Shown one piece after another: positions 1 through 7,411 of a stretch of 39,029 bases of DNA. Location: the NCBI GenBank assembly GCA_944392125.1, contig CALXVP010000013.1, positions 1 to 39,029 on the forward strand, written 5' to 3'. A model generated the notes under the pieces. That model did not search any database, had not been told where the DNA came from, and saw only the letters and a program-made list of their open reading frames with translations. The stretch is from an uncultured Alphaproteobacteria bacterium (GTDB taxonomy: Bacteria > Pseudomonadota > Alphaproteobacteria > CAAHEQ01 > UBA3637). The position numbers and the translations under genes are program-made. Positions within the stretch are counted from its first letter, which is position 1, and each line of letters starts with the position of its first letter.

Positions 1-694
1 ATTGTAGCATATTGGTATTAGATGTCAAGTCGCAACACGTAGAAAGGCACCAATACCCCGGCATTAATTGTAGCATATTGGTATTAGATGTCAAGTCGCA
101 ACATTCCAGTCTGTTGTAACCGAGAATGCACCATTGTAGCATATTGGTATTAGATGTCAAGTCGCAACACACCGTCTGTCAATCCTAGTGTGTAACCGAT
201 TGTAGCATATTGGTATTAGATGTCAAGTCGCAACCTTTATCCAAAGAACCGGAAAGAAAGTCCATTGTAGCATATTGGTATTAGATGTCAAGTCGCAACT
301 TCCCGGATGTAAATAAGCCAACTCTTATAATTGTAGCATATTGGTATTAGATGTCAAGTCGCAACAACGGTTATATATAAATGATAATTATTATCATTGT
401 AGCATATTGGTATTAGATGTCAAGTCGCAACAATTTTTCAACAATTTCGTTTTGATCAATCATTGTAGCATATTGGTATTAGATGTCAAGTCGCAACAAA
501 GAATGCGACGATCTGGATTCCGCCGTTATTGTAGCATATTGGTATTAGATGTCAAGTCGCAACGTAACTTTCCGCGTTGTAAATCCCGGACGGATTGTAG
601 CATATTGGTATTAGATGTCAAGTCGCAACTGGTTCTTCCTTTCTTTATAGTTACTACAATTGTAGCATATTGGTATGCATGTAAGTGCGATAGT
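1..694 (-). CRISPR. CRISPR array, type II-C-like, right-hand end
   Basis: Ten identical 36-nt repeats start at 1, 67, 133, 199, 264, 330, 396, 462, 528 and 594, and an eleventh, degenerate one covers 659-694. Spacers are 29-30 nt and all different. Read on the minus strand the repeat begins GTTGCGACTTGACA and ends TGCTACAAT, the form of type II-C repeats (Neisseria/Campylobacter/Azospirillum kind), so crRNAs are expected to be transcribed right to left. In that direction the repeat itself contains TTGACA, 16 nt, then TACAAT with a TG extended -10, so each repeat can act as a promoter. The array runs off the left edge; no cas gene or tracrRNA is visible here. Subtype is inferred from the repeat only. 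Confidence 0.97.
659..694 (-). promoter_or_regulatory. Degenerate terminal repeat keeping the -10 half
   Basis: The 18 nt at 659-676 match the repeat exactly; the other half has diverged with small indels. On the transcribed (minus) strand the intact part is the 3' half carrying TGCTACAAT, an extended -10 element, while the half that would form crRNA handle is lost. It would start transcription into the spacer at 630-658. This is what one expects if the last repeat is kept only as a promoter. Confidence 0.6.
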
Positions 695-869
695 ATACCG
701 CCTTAATCCCGTTTATAATACAGTATATAAAATCCCCAGCTCATTTTCCAATAGTAACCCCACCTTAAACTATCAATTAAAACTGTTCCATCTCTTTGAA
801 GTTTTATCGGCATTTCGTATTTTTTTGCAAGGTACCTTTTTATACCTAACTTCGTAAAACTTCTTACAA

Positions 870-1433
870 TTATTTCCACTTCTTACTTCTCCTTGCTCTC
901 ATCAGTAAATCAATCGTTTTATAATTTTCCCATTTATTTAATTCAATACATAATTTTCTAACCTTGCTTAAATTTTCATCGATATTATTAATTTCACTTG
1001 TAACTTCTTGATTATCTTTTATGTATGTAATCGTTTGCGTTATCTTGCCTTTATAATTTGATTCGCTATATTCAATAATCGGATACCCTTGATACATAAA
1101 CCCTTTATTCCACGCCTGAATTAAATTTGATAATGAAATATATACTTCACAACTTGAATAAGCAGCACCACCACAATATCCACTCTCATAATAAACTTCC
1201 AAAAAATCTAAAATGATATCTTTAAACGGCGCATGCCGATAAAAATAATCTTTATATTTCCATATATAATCAAAATGATGAATAAACCATTCTCTATCTT
1301 TTTTTTGCTTTTCTTGAAATAGTTTTGCAAACTCTTCCCGTGAATAATATGTAAGAGAATCACGCTCGTTTTCTATTTGTTTGATTTGATTGCTGTATAA
1401 TAGATATTGATTTTTATAATCTTGTAAATTCAT
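870..1433 (-). CDS. Hypothetical protein, 187 aa
   Basis: I do not recognise a family. The start is supported by an AAAGGAG ribosome site about 8 nt before the ATG. The protein has a charged, probably helical/coiled-coil N-terminus (residues 1-50, many K, E, Q), an aromatic-rich stretch (FIHHFDYIWKYKDYFYRH), a Cys/Gly/Tyr patch near the middle (YCGGAAYSSCEVY) and a basic C-terminus (RARRSKKWK). No signal peptide or membrane segment. It lies between the end of the CRISPR array and a structured ncRNA, both on the minus strand, and is AT-rich compared with the genes to the right, which hints at an accessory gene. A role in defence would be guesswork. Confidence 0.75.
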   Translation of the reverse strand: MNLQDYKNQYLLYSNQIKQIENERDSLTYYSREEFAKLFQEKQKKDREWFIHHFDYIWKYKDYFYRHAPFKDIILDFLEVYYESGYCGGAAYSSCEVYISLSNLIQAWNKGFMYQGYPIIEYSESNYKGKITQTITYIKDNQEVTSEINNIDENLSKVRKLCIELNKWENYKTIDLLMRARRSKKWK

Positions 1434-1670
1434 ACCGTTTCTCCTTTAGTTATTTTGTATCAGGCCAACAAGTAGAGCATAAATAGCCTCGATTGTTTTT
1501 ATATAATATTATTTCTGTTTTGTCAAGATAAAAAAAATAAAATTTGTTTTTTACTTCCTTTTCAAAGCCAAAATAATAATTTGAAATCATATAATAATTT
1601 TCCGCTCACGGCTCACGGAGTCGCGTTTGATAAAGCAATCTCACATCGGGTTTAAAGAAAGTATCCGAGT

Positions 1671-1859
1671 TTAATCAACCAACCGTATACCTTTTTTCCG
1701 TTCTTCTTGGTATTTTTTGCTTATAAGCTCAATAAGGTCAATCAAAACTTCTTTTTTTCTTTTTTTAAAACCTCTTTATCGTTGCTCTCCATGTATTCTT
1801 AAAAAATCTCCGACAGTCTGTATTGATAGGTTAAATACTCTCCCATGTTGTATCCTTGT
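1671..1859 (-). pseudogene. Possible gene remnant broken by one TAA
   Basis: The interval 1434-1868 has no intact gene. One minus-strand frame is open for 62 codons except for a single TAA after residues ...DFLRIHGEQR, and continues as KKEVLIDLIELISKKYQEER to a TAA at 1671-1673. The residue composition looks protein-like and sits just after poly-A runs where frameshifts are common. There is no ATG or ribosome site at its left end. It may be chance; I list it because it is the only coding-like signal in this gap. Confidence 0.2.
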
Positions 1860-1868
1860 TCATTATAC

Positions 1869-2134
1869 CAAAAACCACCTGCCAAACAGGTGGTCGGAGA
1901 GTTCACAAATCAAATTTCCCGAAAATGATTCCCATAACCTTTAGAACCTTTCAGCCCCTGAACATACGTCATAGGCTCCCCGACCAAAATAATGGTCAAG
2001 GATGATCAATCGGCTTTTTATCAAGCCGACCAATATCGGGCAAAATAAATAGACTTGCCCGCGGGAAATTTGAGCTTGTGACAGCCCTCTTGCACCTATC
2101 ATAGGCACTCAAGATACAAGAAACACTCGTATCC
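1869..2134 (-). ncRNA. Structured ncRNA, about 265 nt, family unknown
   Basis: An intergenic transcript unit with a near-consensus promoter upstream and an intrinsic terminator at its end. By hand the RNA folds into: a hairpin at its very 5' end (2113-2133, GATACGAG with CUUGUAUC); a second short hairpin around 2094-2110; a perfect 12-bp long-range helix between 2062-2073 and 1910-1921, extended by UCACAA/UUGUGA (2076-2081 with 1903-1908) and a GAGGG/CUCUC pairing; inside it three hairpins (CGGGCAA/UUGCCCG; UCGGCUU/AAGCCGA at 2010-2029; GACCA/UGGUC at 1982-1997); then the terminator stem. I compared it mentally with 6S, tmRNA, RNase P, SRP RNA and tracrRNA and found none of their signature sequences. 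It also contains no anti-repeat to the CRISPR repeat. Confidence 0.6.
1870..1894 (-). terminator. Intrinsic terminator of the ncRNA
   Basis: ACCACCTG, a 5-nt loop, CAGGTGGT (stem 1874-1894); on the minus strand the stem is followed by TTTTT. It closes the 1869-2134 transcript. Confidence 0.65.
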
Positions 2135-2140
2135 GCACAA

Positions 2141-2169
2141 AGTATAAAAAATTATCGGATGAATTGCAA
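2141..2169 (-). promoter_or_regulatory. Promoter of the structured ncRNA
   Basis: On the minus strand TTGCAA (2164-2169), a 17-nt spacer, then TATACT (2141-2146). A start about 7 nt on, near 2134, would place the first nucleotides directly in the 5' hairpin of the ncRNA. Confidence 0.6.
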
Positions 2170-2354
2170 CAATTAAATCGTGATATTTCACCCAAACTCC
2201 GATATTTTTGCGCTTCTTTTGAGCTTAAAAAATTTAGTTTTAAGAAAGATATTATTTATTAAAATAAAACCGCATATACTTTTTTCCTGCTTGATTTTTG
2301 TGAACAAAATATGATAGTATGCGTTATAAATAAAAGATGGTTAAAGGAAAACGT

Positions 2355-3350
2355 ATGTGTGTATACTTATTAAAATTACCCGCCGAAAGCAAAAAATTTA
2401 TTGCATTTTTGGAAACGAATGTTTTTCATCAACCGATTGAATCGGCGCGTCAATTTGCGCACGGATCGGCTTCCGAAAATTTTTTGATTACGGTTAATCA
2501 TACGCGCTATATCGTCAAATTAATTCATCGCGAGCAAAAAAGCGAAACGGAAAGACTGGTGCGGATTTATGACTGTTTAAGCCAAAATCAGGCTCTTCGC
2601 ACAACAAGTATCATTCATCTGAATCAATCCGCCTATTTTACTTACAATCACCGTTTCGGTATTGTGATGACCTACTGCAACGGGCATGCCCTGCCCTCCT
2701 ATAAGATGACCAAACATCACTTTCAAGAAGTTTTGAAAGCATACGAGGCATTTCAAAAAATCAACTGGCACAATTCACCCGATATTCTCCCGGCCTATCG
2801 CATTCCCGACAAAATAAACAATCTGATTCAAATTGTTCAAAAAGCGGAACATACCCCGAAAACAATTTTCTTTCGCCTGTTTAACGGTGGATTTTTACAT
2901 AAGACTCTCCTTAATTTCCTATTTCAGATAAAAGCCGATAAATCTGATTTTCCGACATCATTCGTTCTGCACGGCGATTTTCACAATAATAATTTACTTT
3001 TTCATAATAATCAATTAAGTGCCGTTTTGGATTTTGAAGAAATCAGATATGGATACCCAACGCAGGATTTAGTGCGCTATATTATTTGTTTAGTCCAGCG
3101 TCTGCCCGTTTTCATCAATCCGTTTTCCGTTTTTAAAGAATGGCTTGTTTTGGCAAATGCCTCTTTTCATTTTTCAACCGATGAATGGATTTACGGCTTG
3201 GATACTTACTTTATTATCCGAACCGAAAAACTGTTTCAAAAACTAAATAAGAAAAACAAAGTCAACCGATTATTAAAATTATGGCAACTTTACTTTTCCA
3301 TTTTGCAATATCATCGTTTTAAAGAAATTATCCGCAGTTTGCCGGCTTGA
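2355..3350 (+). CDS. Phosphotransferase, APH/choline kinase family
   Basis: A protein-kinase-like small-molecule kinase, 331 aa. The Brenner-type catalytic motif HGDFHNNNLL and the metal-binding DFEE that follows about 20 residues later are both present, with the typical spacing of aminoglycoside/choline/homoserine kinases (PF01636). The N-terminal lobe shows SASENFLITVN...YIVKLIH, fitting the ATP-binding beta hairpin and its Lys. An ATG at 2337 is possible, but the one at 2355 has AAAGGA 6 nt upstream, so I chose it. No signal peptide; cytosolic. It is a single gene between the ncRNA and the T4SS operon. The substrate cannot be told from sequence; cell-wall or sugar-nucleotide kinases of this family are as likely as a resistance enzyme. 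Confidence 0.85.
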   Translation: MCVYLLKLPAESKKFIAFLETNVFHQPIESARQFAHGSASENFLITVNHTRYIVKLIHREQKSETERLVRIYDCLSQNQALRTTSIIHLNQSAYFTYNHRFGIVMTYCNGHALPSYKMTKHHFQEVLKAYEAFQKINWHNSPDILPAYRIPDKINNLIQIVQKAEHTPKTIFFRLFNGGFLHKTLLNFLFQIKADKSDFPTSFVLHGDFHNNNLLFHNNQLSAVLDFEEIRYGYPTQDLVRYIICLVQRLPVFINPFSVFKEWLVLANASFHFSTDEWIYGLDTYFIIRTEKLFQKLNKKNKVNRLLKLWQLYFSILQYHRFKEIIRSLPA

Positions 3351-3376
3351 TTTTATCCCGTTTTTTCTACCGCATT

Positions 3377-3414
3377 CAAGCGATTCCCCAAAAGGGTGTC
3401 CCGATAATCGCTTG
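3377..3414. repeat. Inverted repeat after the kinase gene
   Basis: CAAGCGATT (3377-3385) and AATCGCTTG (3406-3414), a perfect 9-bp stem with a 20-nt loop. No T-run follows, so it is at best a weak or Rho-assisted 3' end signal of the kinase mRNA. Confidence 0.35.
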
Positions 3415-3472
3415 TTCCGATACTGCGAATGTGCCTTTTTACGTTTTTTTTGGGAAAAGGTGAATTTTTTAC

Positions 3473-3501
3473 TGGTCAAACTCATCTTTTTTGATTATAA
3501 T
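3473..3501 (+). promoter_or_regulatory. Candidate promoter of the VirD4 operon
   Basis: A perfect TATAAT at 3496-3501 with a poor -35 (TGGTCA, 3473-3478) at 17 nt spacing. A start near 3508 leaves a short leader to the ATG at 3537, which has AAGGAC as ribosome site. Confidence 0.45.
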
Positions 3502-3536
3502 ACGGTAAATTGATATATCATTATTAAGGACAAGCA

Positions 3537-4748
3537 ATGAAAAAATGGCAAAGAACGCTCTTAATCGGCTTTATTTGGGGCTATATATTTTTATGGTGGT
3601 TTATCCGAAGCTTTTTATTGGCCAACTGGGATTTTGACTTTTTTAAACCGGCGCATTGGTCATTTTTGCTTAACGAGTTTGAAAAAGGCTGGGTTATTAA
3701 AAGCACAAGCGATATTATCTTTTTCATTGTTGCGTTAGGCGCATTCCCGCTCTTCTTACTCGGGTGGCGCTATTGCCTGCGCATTGAATGGCTGAAATGG
3801 ATGCGCATCGGTATCAAACGGTTAATTGCATTCTTTACGGGAGGCGGTGCCTTTTATGCGCAAGCCCCTAAACAGATTCAACTGAAAAAACATTCTTCCA
3901 AAACAACACGGCCACGGCCGATGGGCGATATTGCGCGTCCGGCAACAAAAGAATCCGAGCTAAAAGTGCCGGTGGATGAGCCGATGGTCCCCGGCGAATC
4001 AAAAGCAAAAGAAGCATCATACGGCGGAGCGCACGCGGGCACTTCCTCCTTTACATCGCCTTCTTACACACCGCCGGCCGATTCGCCGTTCAATAAAGGA
4101 TTTACATTACCCTCCATGCAACAAGGCTTTTCTATTGCTCCGGCGCCGAGTGCTTCTCATACAGGCACGAATGAATGGGGCATGCCGGTGCAAAGCGATT
4201 TTTCGGATCATTCGATGGATAACATTTTGCTTTCCGATATTAAATTGCCCGAGCGCACAAAGCTGGAAGAAAACATTCCCGCTATTTTTGATAACGCAGG
4301 TTATGTTGTTTTGCAAAAAACGGTTATCAATAATCAGCCGATTGATTATGTTGCCATCGGTGAAACGCGCATTATCGTAGCCGTAGAAGATACGCAATCC
4401 GGCGACTGGTTGGCAGATGAAGAACGCTTTAACGGTGAAGATCCGCTGTGGTTTTCGGAGAGTTCGCACCGTATTTCACCCGTTTTTCAATTACTGGAAG
4501 TCGTTAAGGGCTTTATGGAACGATTGGTTTCAAACGGGTTTCAGGGGAGCGTTGTTCCGATGTTTATTGAACGTAGCGGTATGATTATCAATGCCGAAGA
4601 TATGCAAACAACGTGGAAAGATTTATCTGTTATCGTATGCCGAACGGATATGGGCGGACCCGATGAATTAAACAGTGTAGAGCAATCCGTTATGCCGACG
4701 GAGAAACCTTCGGAAGCAGTGATTGAACAAGTGAAAAAATCATTATAA
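3537..4748 (+). CDS. Membrane protein at head of VirD4 operon
   Basis: 403 aa, no family that I can name. Two membrane helices (about residues 7-28 and 60-82) hold a short loop, then a basic stretch and a long Pro/Ser/Gly-rich, probably unfolded linker (about 110-225), then a compact C-terminal domain (about 232-385). That domain carries NNQPIDYVAIGETRIIVAVED, which has the look of a nuclease-like (NERD or PD-(D/E)XK) core strand pair, but the catalytic set is not clear. The TM-loop-TM arrangement is like the next two genes, so it probably assembles with the coupling protein. In architecture (two N-terminal helices plus cytosolic domain) it resembles DotM/IcmP of Dot/Icm systems; that is analogy, not homology shown here. 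It begins the operon; the next gene starts 15 nt after it. Confidence 0.8.
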   Translation: MKKWQRTLLIGFIWGYIFLWWFIRSFLLANWDFDFFKPAHWSFLLNEFEKGWVIKSTSDIIFFIVALGAFPLFLLGWRYCLRIEWLKWMRIGIKRLIAFFTGGGAFYAQAPKQIQLKKHSSKTTRPRPMGDIARPATKESELKVPVDEPMVPGESKAKEASYGGAHAGTSSFTSPSYTPPADSPFNKGFTLPSMQQGFSIAPAPSASHTGTNEWGMPVQSDFSDHSMDNILLSDIKLPERTKLEENIPAIFDNAGYVVLQKTVINNQPIDYVAIGETRIIVAVEDTQSGDWLADEERFNGEDPLWFSESSHRISPVFQLLEVVKGFMERLVSNGFQGSVVPMFIERSGMIINAEDMQTTWKDLSVIVCRTDMGGPDELNSVEQSVMPTEKPSEAVIEQVKKSL

Positions 4749-4763
4749 AGGGGGAAGCGAAAA

Positions 4764-5201
4764 ATGGTTTTTACGCCTGATTTTTGGGAAAAGAAATGCG
4801 ATGAATTAAATCAAGAAAATGAGCAAGCGCCGAAAAGATATTTCTTTTGGCTGGCCAAGTCATTGGGTTGGATGCTTGTGTTGGTTATCGGAACGGGGTT
4901 GGCGGCATTCCCCACACAACGATTTTTAACAGACGGCATCAATCTGGCAACCGTTGATTTTTTCACAAAATTTATCCAGCAATCGCTGGCCGATGTCGGT
5001 TTCTTATTTTCAGCCTATAAAGAATGGTTTTTGCGCATTATTCAACTAGCGGATAATAGATATTGGTTCATCCCGTTTATTCCGTTTATTTGTTTAGGGT
5101 ATACACTTTACGTGGGAATTAAATTAAATCCTTATCGCAAACAATTACAATTAAGGAAAACAAGGTATCACGTTCATTCCGAAAATACGGGCAACATTTA
5201 G
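4764..5201 (+). CDS. VirD4 N-terminal-domain-like membrane protein
   Basis: 145 aa with a GGGGGA ribosome site. Two membrane helices (about 30-50 and 93-112) are separated by a loop of about 40 residues. The second half, with FSAYKEWFLR, FIPFIPF and VGIKLNPYR, lines up with the N-terminus of the following VirD4 (FSVYGRWFSA, YLPFLPF, VGIIKNPYD). So it appears to be a paralogue of the membrane anchor of the coupling protein without the ATPase. It probably sits in the same inner-membrane complex, perhaps mixing with VirD4 subunits. No enzymatic motif. Confidence 0.8.
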   Translation: MVFTPDFWEKKCDELNQENEQAPKRYFFWLAKSLGWMLVLVIGTGLAAFPTQRFLTDGINLATVDFFTKFIQQSLADVGFLFSAYKEWFLRIIQLADNRYWFIPFIPFICLGYTLYVGIKLNPYRKQLQLRKTRYHVHSENTGNI

Positions 5202-5222
5202 TCAGGCAAGGGGAGTTTTATC

Positions 5223-7406
5223 ATGGGATTTAAACGAGACAGTGCTTACGAAGATCAAGGGAAATTTATTATTTGGCTGTGTTGGACGTTTACGGCAGCC
5301 GTTTTAACATTTTTTGTTTTAATGTGGCTCATTATCCCTTTACAAACGTGGATTGTAAACGGGTTCAGCATTCTTTCCATACAAGACTCCATTACTTTCT
5401 GGAAAAAAGCCATTCCGAATATGAGCTATTTATTTTCCGTTTACGGCAGATGGTTTTCGGCATTTTTAAATCGGGCCAATCCGGAACCGATTATGTATTT
5501 ACCGTTTTTACCGTTCGTTATGTTTTGGGTCGTTTTGATTGTGGGCATTATCAAAAACCCGTATGACTATATGCCTAAAATTTTCGGTGGCGGACGAATG
5601 GCAGAATATGCCGATATTAAAAAGATGAAATTATTTGACGGGTTTTGCATCGTGTTGGGGCGGTTTAAAGGGAAGTTGATGAAAATGCCCGAAACACTTT
5701 CTTGCTTGGTTGTTGCCCCTCCGGGAACAGGTAAAACGGTCGGCGTCGTGGTTCCCACAATTTTGGAATCTCCGGGGCTTAGTCTGATTGTTAACGACCC
5801 GAAGCCGGAATTATGTTTTAACACAACGGGGTATCGCGCCACAATCGGCCCGGTATTCGTGATTAACTGGGGCGAAAAAGATGATCCCGAAAAAGGCATT
5901 TATTATCCCAGTTGGAATCCGCTGTCTGCCTCATGTTTACCGCCGTTGGGCTCCGATCGGGAAAAATATATTGACTCCATGGTTGCCGTGTTGGTGGAAG
6001 AACCGAAAGGCGGTGCCGATCCGCACTGGTCCAAAACAGGGCGAAATGCGATGTCGGGCTTTTTACAATTTATTTCAAGCAAATGCGAACGGGCGCGGGC
6101 AAACGACTACTTCATTAACAAGTTAATGGAAAATAGTTTTGACCAAGAAGATGCCGCCGTGTTGGCAACGTATTACGACGGGATGAAAGATCAAAGTGCC
6201 TCTCTTGCCTTGCAATCGTTGCAACAAGGACAGTTGACGATTGATAACTATGCACCGATCGGCACATGGGAAGGCTTGCCGACGCAATGGCAGGGATGCG
6301 AACCGTGTATTGCCATGATTTTTGACTGGTTAACGGAATCGCAAATGAAAATAGCCGCCGATATTAAACGCCGTGCGGACGAAGGCGACCAGATGGCCAT
6401 GATGGCGGATCCGATGCGCGATTTATTGGATTCGGCCGTTAAAGAAGCAGATAGATTTGCTTATGCGCATCGTGCCGTTGTGGAATTAAACCAGCTATCG
6501 GGAACACCGGATAAAGAGCGCGGATCAATTTTATCAACGGCACTTGCCGGTATTAACATTTTCAAAAACTCAGCCGTGCGTATGCGCACAAAGTTCAGCG
6601 ATTTAACGTTCCGCGATTTACGGGGATTGCGCGATCCGATTACGGGCGAAATGAAACCCGTATCCGTTTATTTATCGGTAAACCAGGTAGATGCGCGCAG
6701 TATGAACGTTATTACGGGTATTTTTGTTGAGTTGATGAGTTCTTTCTTAATTTCAAATCCACCCAACTTTGTCGGCACGGACGGGATTAAGTCCGGACCG
6801 TTCCCAACGCTTTTTGTGCTTGACGAGTTCCCGCAAATGCCGAAACTGGCCGCCGTTAAAGACGGACCGGCCGTCGGACGTGGACAAAAAGTGGCTTACT
6901 TATTGATTGGGCAGGATTTAGGGCAAATTTCCGGACAATACGGGAAAGACGATTTGGAAACAATTATTACAACAACCGCTGCCAAAGTTATTTTGGCCCA
7001 AAACAACGAACAAACGGCAGAGCGGTTCAGTAAAATGATCGGAACGAAAACGATTGAAGTAGCCAGTTCATCCAGAACAGAGGGTGTGTCGCAACAAACA
7101 AACCCGTTTGCCGCAAACGTTTCCCGTTCGTTGCAAAGTTCCAGTGTGGTCGGCGCTTCCGATATGATGAGTTTAAGTTATTTAAAGCAATATGTCTTAT
7201 TCCAAGGCTTTTTAAATCGGCCGATTTTGGCGGATGCCCCGCGGTGGTATTTGGATAAAAGCATGCGGAAAAAGTGCGCTATGGGAGCCTCGCCATGGGT
7301 GCCGTATTGGGTTGTGGCGCAACGGGAAGATACCGATATTCAAATGCTGAAAACAATGATGCAAGGACAGATTGAGGATATTGAAAAGAAGGTTAAAGGA
7401 GTGTAA
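5223..7406 (+). CDS. virD4: Type IV secretion coupling ATPase VirD4/TraG
   Basis: 727 aa. An inner-membrane ATPase that recruits substrates to a type IV secretion channel. Two N-terminal membrane helices (about 15-40 and 98-118) are followed by the RecA-like motor. Walker A is APPGTGKT at residues 165-172 and Walker B LFVLDEF at 530-536, with the usual downstream Gln-rich motif (LLIGQDLGQ). Between them lies the variable all-alpha domain (about 250-390). Length is typical of VirD4 of Rickettsiales-type systems. The ribosome site is GGGGAG. Other T4SS genes (virB2-B11) are not in this window, so the channel must be encoded elsewhere or the operon is an independent coupling module. Confidence 0.93.
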   Translation: MGFKRDSAYEDQGKFIIWLCWTFTAAVLTFFVLMWLIIPLQTWIVNGFSILSIQDSITFWKKAIPNMSYLFSVYGRWFSAFLNRANPEPIMYLPFLPFVMFWVVLIVGIIKNPYDYMPKIFGGGRMAEYADIKKMKLFDGFCIVLGRFKGKLMKMPETLSCLVVAPPGTGKTVGVVVPTILESPGLSLIVNDPKPELCFNTTGYRATIGPVFVINWGEKDDPEKGIYYPSWNPLSASCLPPLGSDREKYIDSMVAVLVEEPKGGADPHWSKTGRNAMSGFLQFISSKCERARANDYFINKLMENSFDQEDAAVLATYYDGMKDQSASLALQSLQQGQLTIDNYAPIGTWEGLPTQWQGCEPCIAMIFDWLTESQMKIAADIKRRADEGDQMAMMADPMRDLLDSAVKEADRFAYAHRAVVELNQLSGTPDKERGSILSTALAGINIFKNSAVRMRTKFSDLTFRDLRGLRDPITGEMKPVSVYLSVNQVDARSMNVITGIFVELMSSFLISNPPNFVGTDGIKSGPFPTLFVLDEFPQMPKLAAVKDGPAVGRGQKVAYLLIGQDLGQISGQYGKDDLETIITTTAAKVILAQNNEQTAERFSKMIGTKTIEVASSSRTEGVSQQTNPFAANVSRSLQSSSVVGASDMMSLSYLKQYVLFQGFLNRPILADAPRWYLDKSMRKKCAMGASPWVPYWVVAQREDTDIQMLKTMMQGQIEDIEKKVKGV

Positions 7407-7411
7407 TATCG

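Noticed and set aside
341..706. 121-codon frame through the CRISPR repeats
   Set aside because: It only repeats the translation of the CRISPR unit (VLDVKSQ...) because 66 is a multiple of 3; not a gene.
1717..1944. 75-codon plus-strand frame over the ncRNA
   Set aside because: No ribosome site; runs antisense through the terminator and helices of the structured ncRNA.
1869..2134. Identification of the ncRNA as tracrRNA, 6S RNA, tmRNA or RNase P RNA
   Set aside because: No anti-repeat to the CRISPR repeat, no rod with central bubble, no tag frame or T-loop, and no RNase P core sequences could be seen.
3279..3485. 68-codon minus-strand frame after the kinase gene
   Set aside because: Overlaps the kinase 3' end and has no start signals; composition is typical of a shadow frame.
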